A DNA stretch of 33,494 bases from Vicinamibacteria bacterium (GTDB lineage Bacteria; Acidobacteriota; Vicinamibacteria; Vicinamibacterales; UBA8438): NCBI GenBank assembly GCA_022820675.1, contig JAJEFC010000306.1, positions 1 to 33,494 of the forward strand, given 5' to 3'. Positions 33,167 to 33,494 of the stretch are shown here, one piece after another. The notes under the pieces are model-generated. The model was not told where the DNA came from and searched no databases. It saw nothing but the letters and a program-made list of their open reading frames with translations. Within the stretch, counting starts at the first letter, position 1; every line of letters begins with the position of its first letter. The position numbers and the translations under genes are program-made.

Positions 33167-33375
33167 CGGCCGCTGTCACGTCACGTGCAAACGGCCTCCG
33201 GCGCTTCGCTGATCTGGAGGGCGGCGGCGCGGCGGTCCCGAAGGAGGCGCCGAACGGATGACGGTCGCTCTCTCGTCACGACCAATCAACTCCGACGCCT
33301 CGCTGCTCCCGCGGGCGGCAACCCGGCCATCCCGAAGGAGGCGCTAAACCAATGACGGCCGCTCCCTTGTCAAGC
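33137..33375 (+). repeat. 94-95 base tandem repeat, three units, each with RBS and ATG
   Basis: Units centre on ATGs at 33163, 33258 and 33352 (95 and 94 bases apart). Each has CCCGRAGGAGGCGC, about seven variable bases, then ATGACGG(C/T)CGCT. The spacer between the first and second unit also matches that between second and third (TCGTCACG..., TCGCTG..., GCGGC). The first unit overlaps the ankyrin stop (CGATGA). Confidence 0.8.
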
Positions 33376-33494
33376 CCAACAATCACGTACGAGCGCCGGG
33401 GTGCCACGACCTGCCTGCATCGTCTCGGTACCCACCGACGCCCTCGGCGGCCAAGCCGTAGCGCGCGCGTCGGCCGCAGGCTGCTGGTCGCCGT
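33352..33494 (+). CDS. Possible start of a further gene, cut by the window edge
   Basis: ATG 33352 follows AAGGAGG and opens a frame that stays open to the edge (47 codons): MTAAPLSSPTITYE, then an Arg-rich stretch ending GRRLLVAV. It could be the N-terminus of an exported or membrane protein, but the first two repeat copies of the same start soon reach stops, so this too may be non-coding. Low certainty. Confidence 0.3.
   Translation, partial: MTAAPLSSPTITYERRGATTCLHRLGTHRRPRRPSRSARVGRRLLVA

Noticed and set aside
1..33494. CRISPR array, tRNA, rRNA, transposase or integrase
   Set aside because: No regular short repeats with spacers, no cloverleaf or rRNA-like stretch, and no transposase or integrase motifs were found in either strand.

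Overview
The window is very GC-rich, with G/C-biased third codon positions throughout. It carries a PSCyt1/DUF1549-type cytochrome protein, a secreted protein of the 'PWGDPDIQG' family, a TAT-exported sulfatase, an exported CocE-type hydrolase and a secreted ankyrin protein. This mix, with many defence and toxin genes, fits an Acidobacteriota genome of the Vicinamibacteria kind. That placement is inference from gene content; there is no rRNA or marker gene here. No tRNA, rRNA, CRISPR array or complete insertion sequence was found.

Layout. 1-1365 (-): start of a PSCyt1/PSCyt2 protein running off the left edge. 1479-2142 (+): VapB/VapC toxin-antitoxin pair. 2361-14171 (+): the core of the window, three tightly spaced large genes. 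The first (1545 aa) joins a NERD nuclease-like domain, a pseudokinase, a probably active Ser/Thr kinase and a P-loop NTPase with a Cys cluster. The second (605 aa) is of unknown function. The third (1780 aa) carries a PD-(D/E)XK-like motif and a C-terminal HerA/FtsK-type ATPase. 14232-15635 (-): tandem Uma2-family nuclease genes, one intact and one broken. 15903-17338 (-): AbiEii/AbiEi toxin-antitoxin operon. Together 1.5-17.3 kb looks like a defence island.

17.4-22.2 kb (+) is a patchwork of small accessory genes: a surface-type protein with a C-terminal membrane tag, a small hypothetical, a canonical Uma2 protein, a cold-shock-like/HTH pair that looks like one gene split by a frameshift, a small basic protein, a metallophosphoesterase and a truncated nucleotidyltransferase. 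22.3-33.2 kb is more metabolic: CocE/NonD hydrolase (-), BCCT transporter plus Gfo/Idh/MocA oxidoreductase (+, ATGA overlap), 'PWGDPD' secreted protein (+), sulfatase (-), a third long Uma2 copy (-) and an ankyrin-repeat protein (+). Gene remnants and repeats lie between them. The right edge holds a 94-95 bp repeat, present three times, in which each unit carries a Shine-Dalgarno sequence and an ATG.

The most notable content is the three-gene kinase/unknown/HerA-ATPase operon. It resembles the protein kinase, unknown protein and ATP-binding trio (MAD6-MAD7-MAD8) of the methylation-associated defence system, and more distantly the DptF-DptG-DptH restriction set of DNA phosphorothioation systems. 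Here it stands without any methyltransferase, specificity subunit or dnd gene in view. A second theme is promoters whose -10 box lies so close to the start codon that the mRNA should be leaderless. They precede vapB, two Uma2 genes and probably abiEi.
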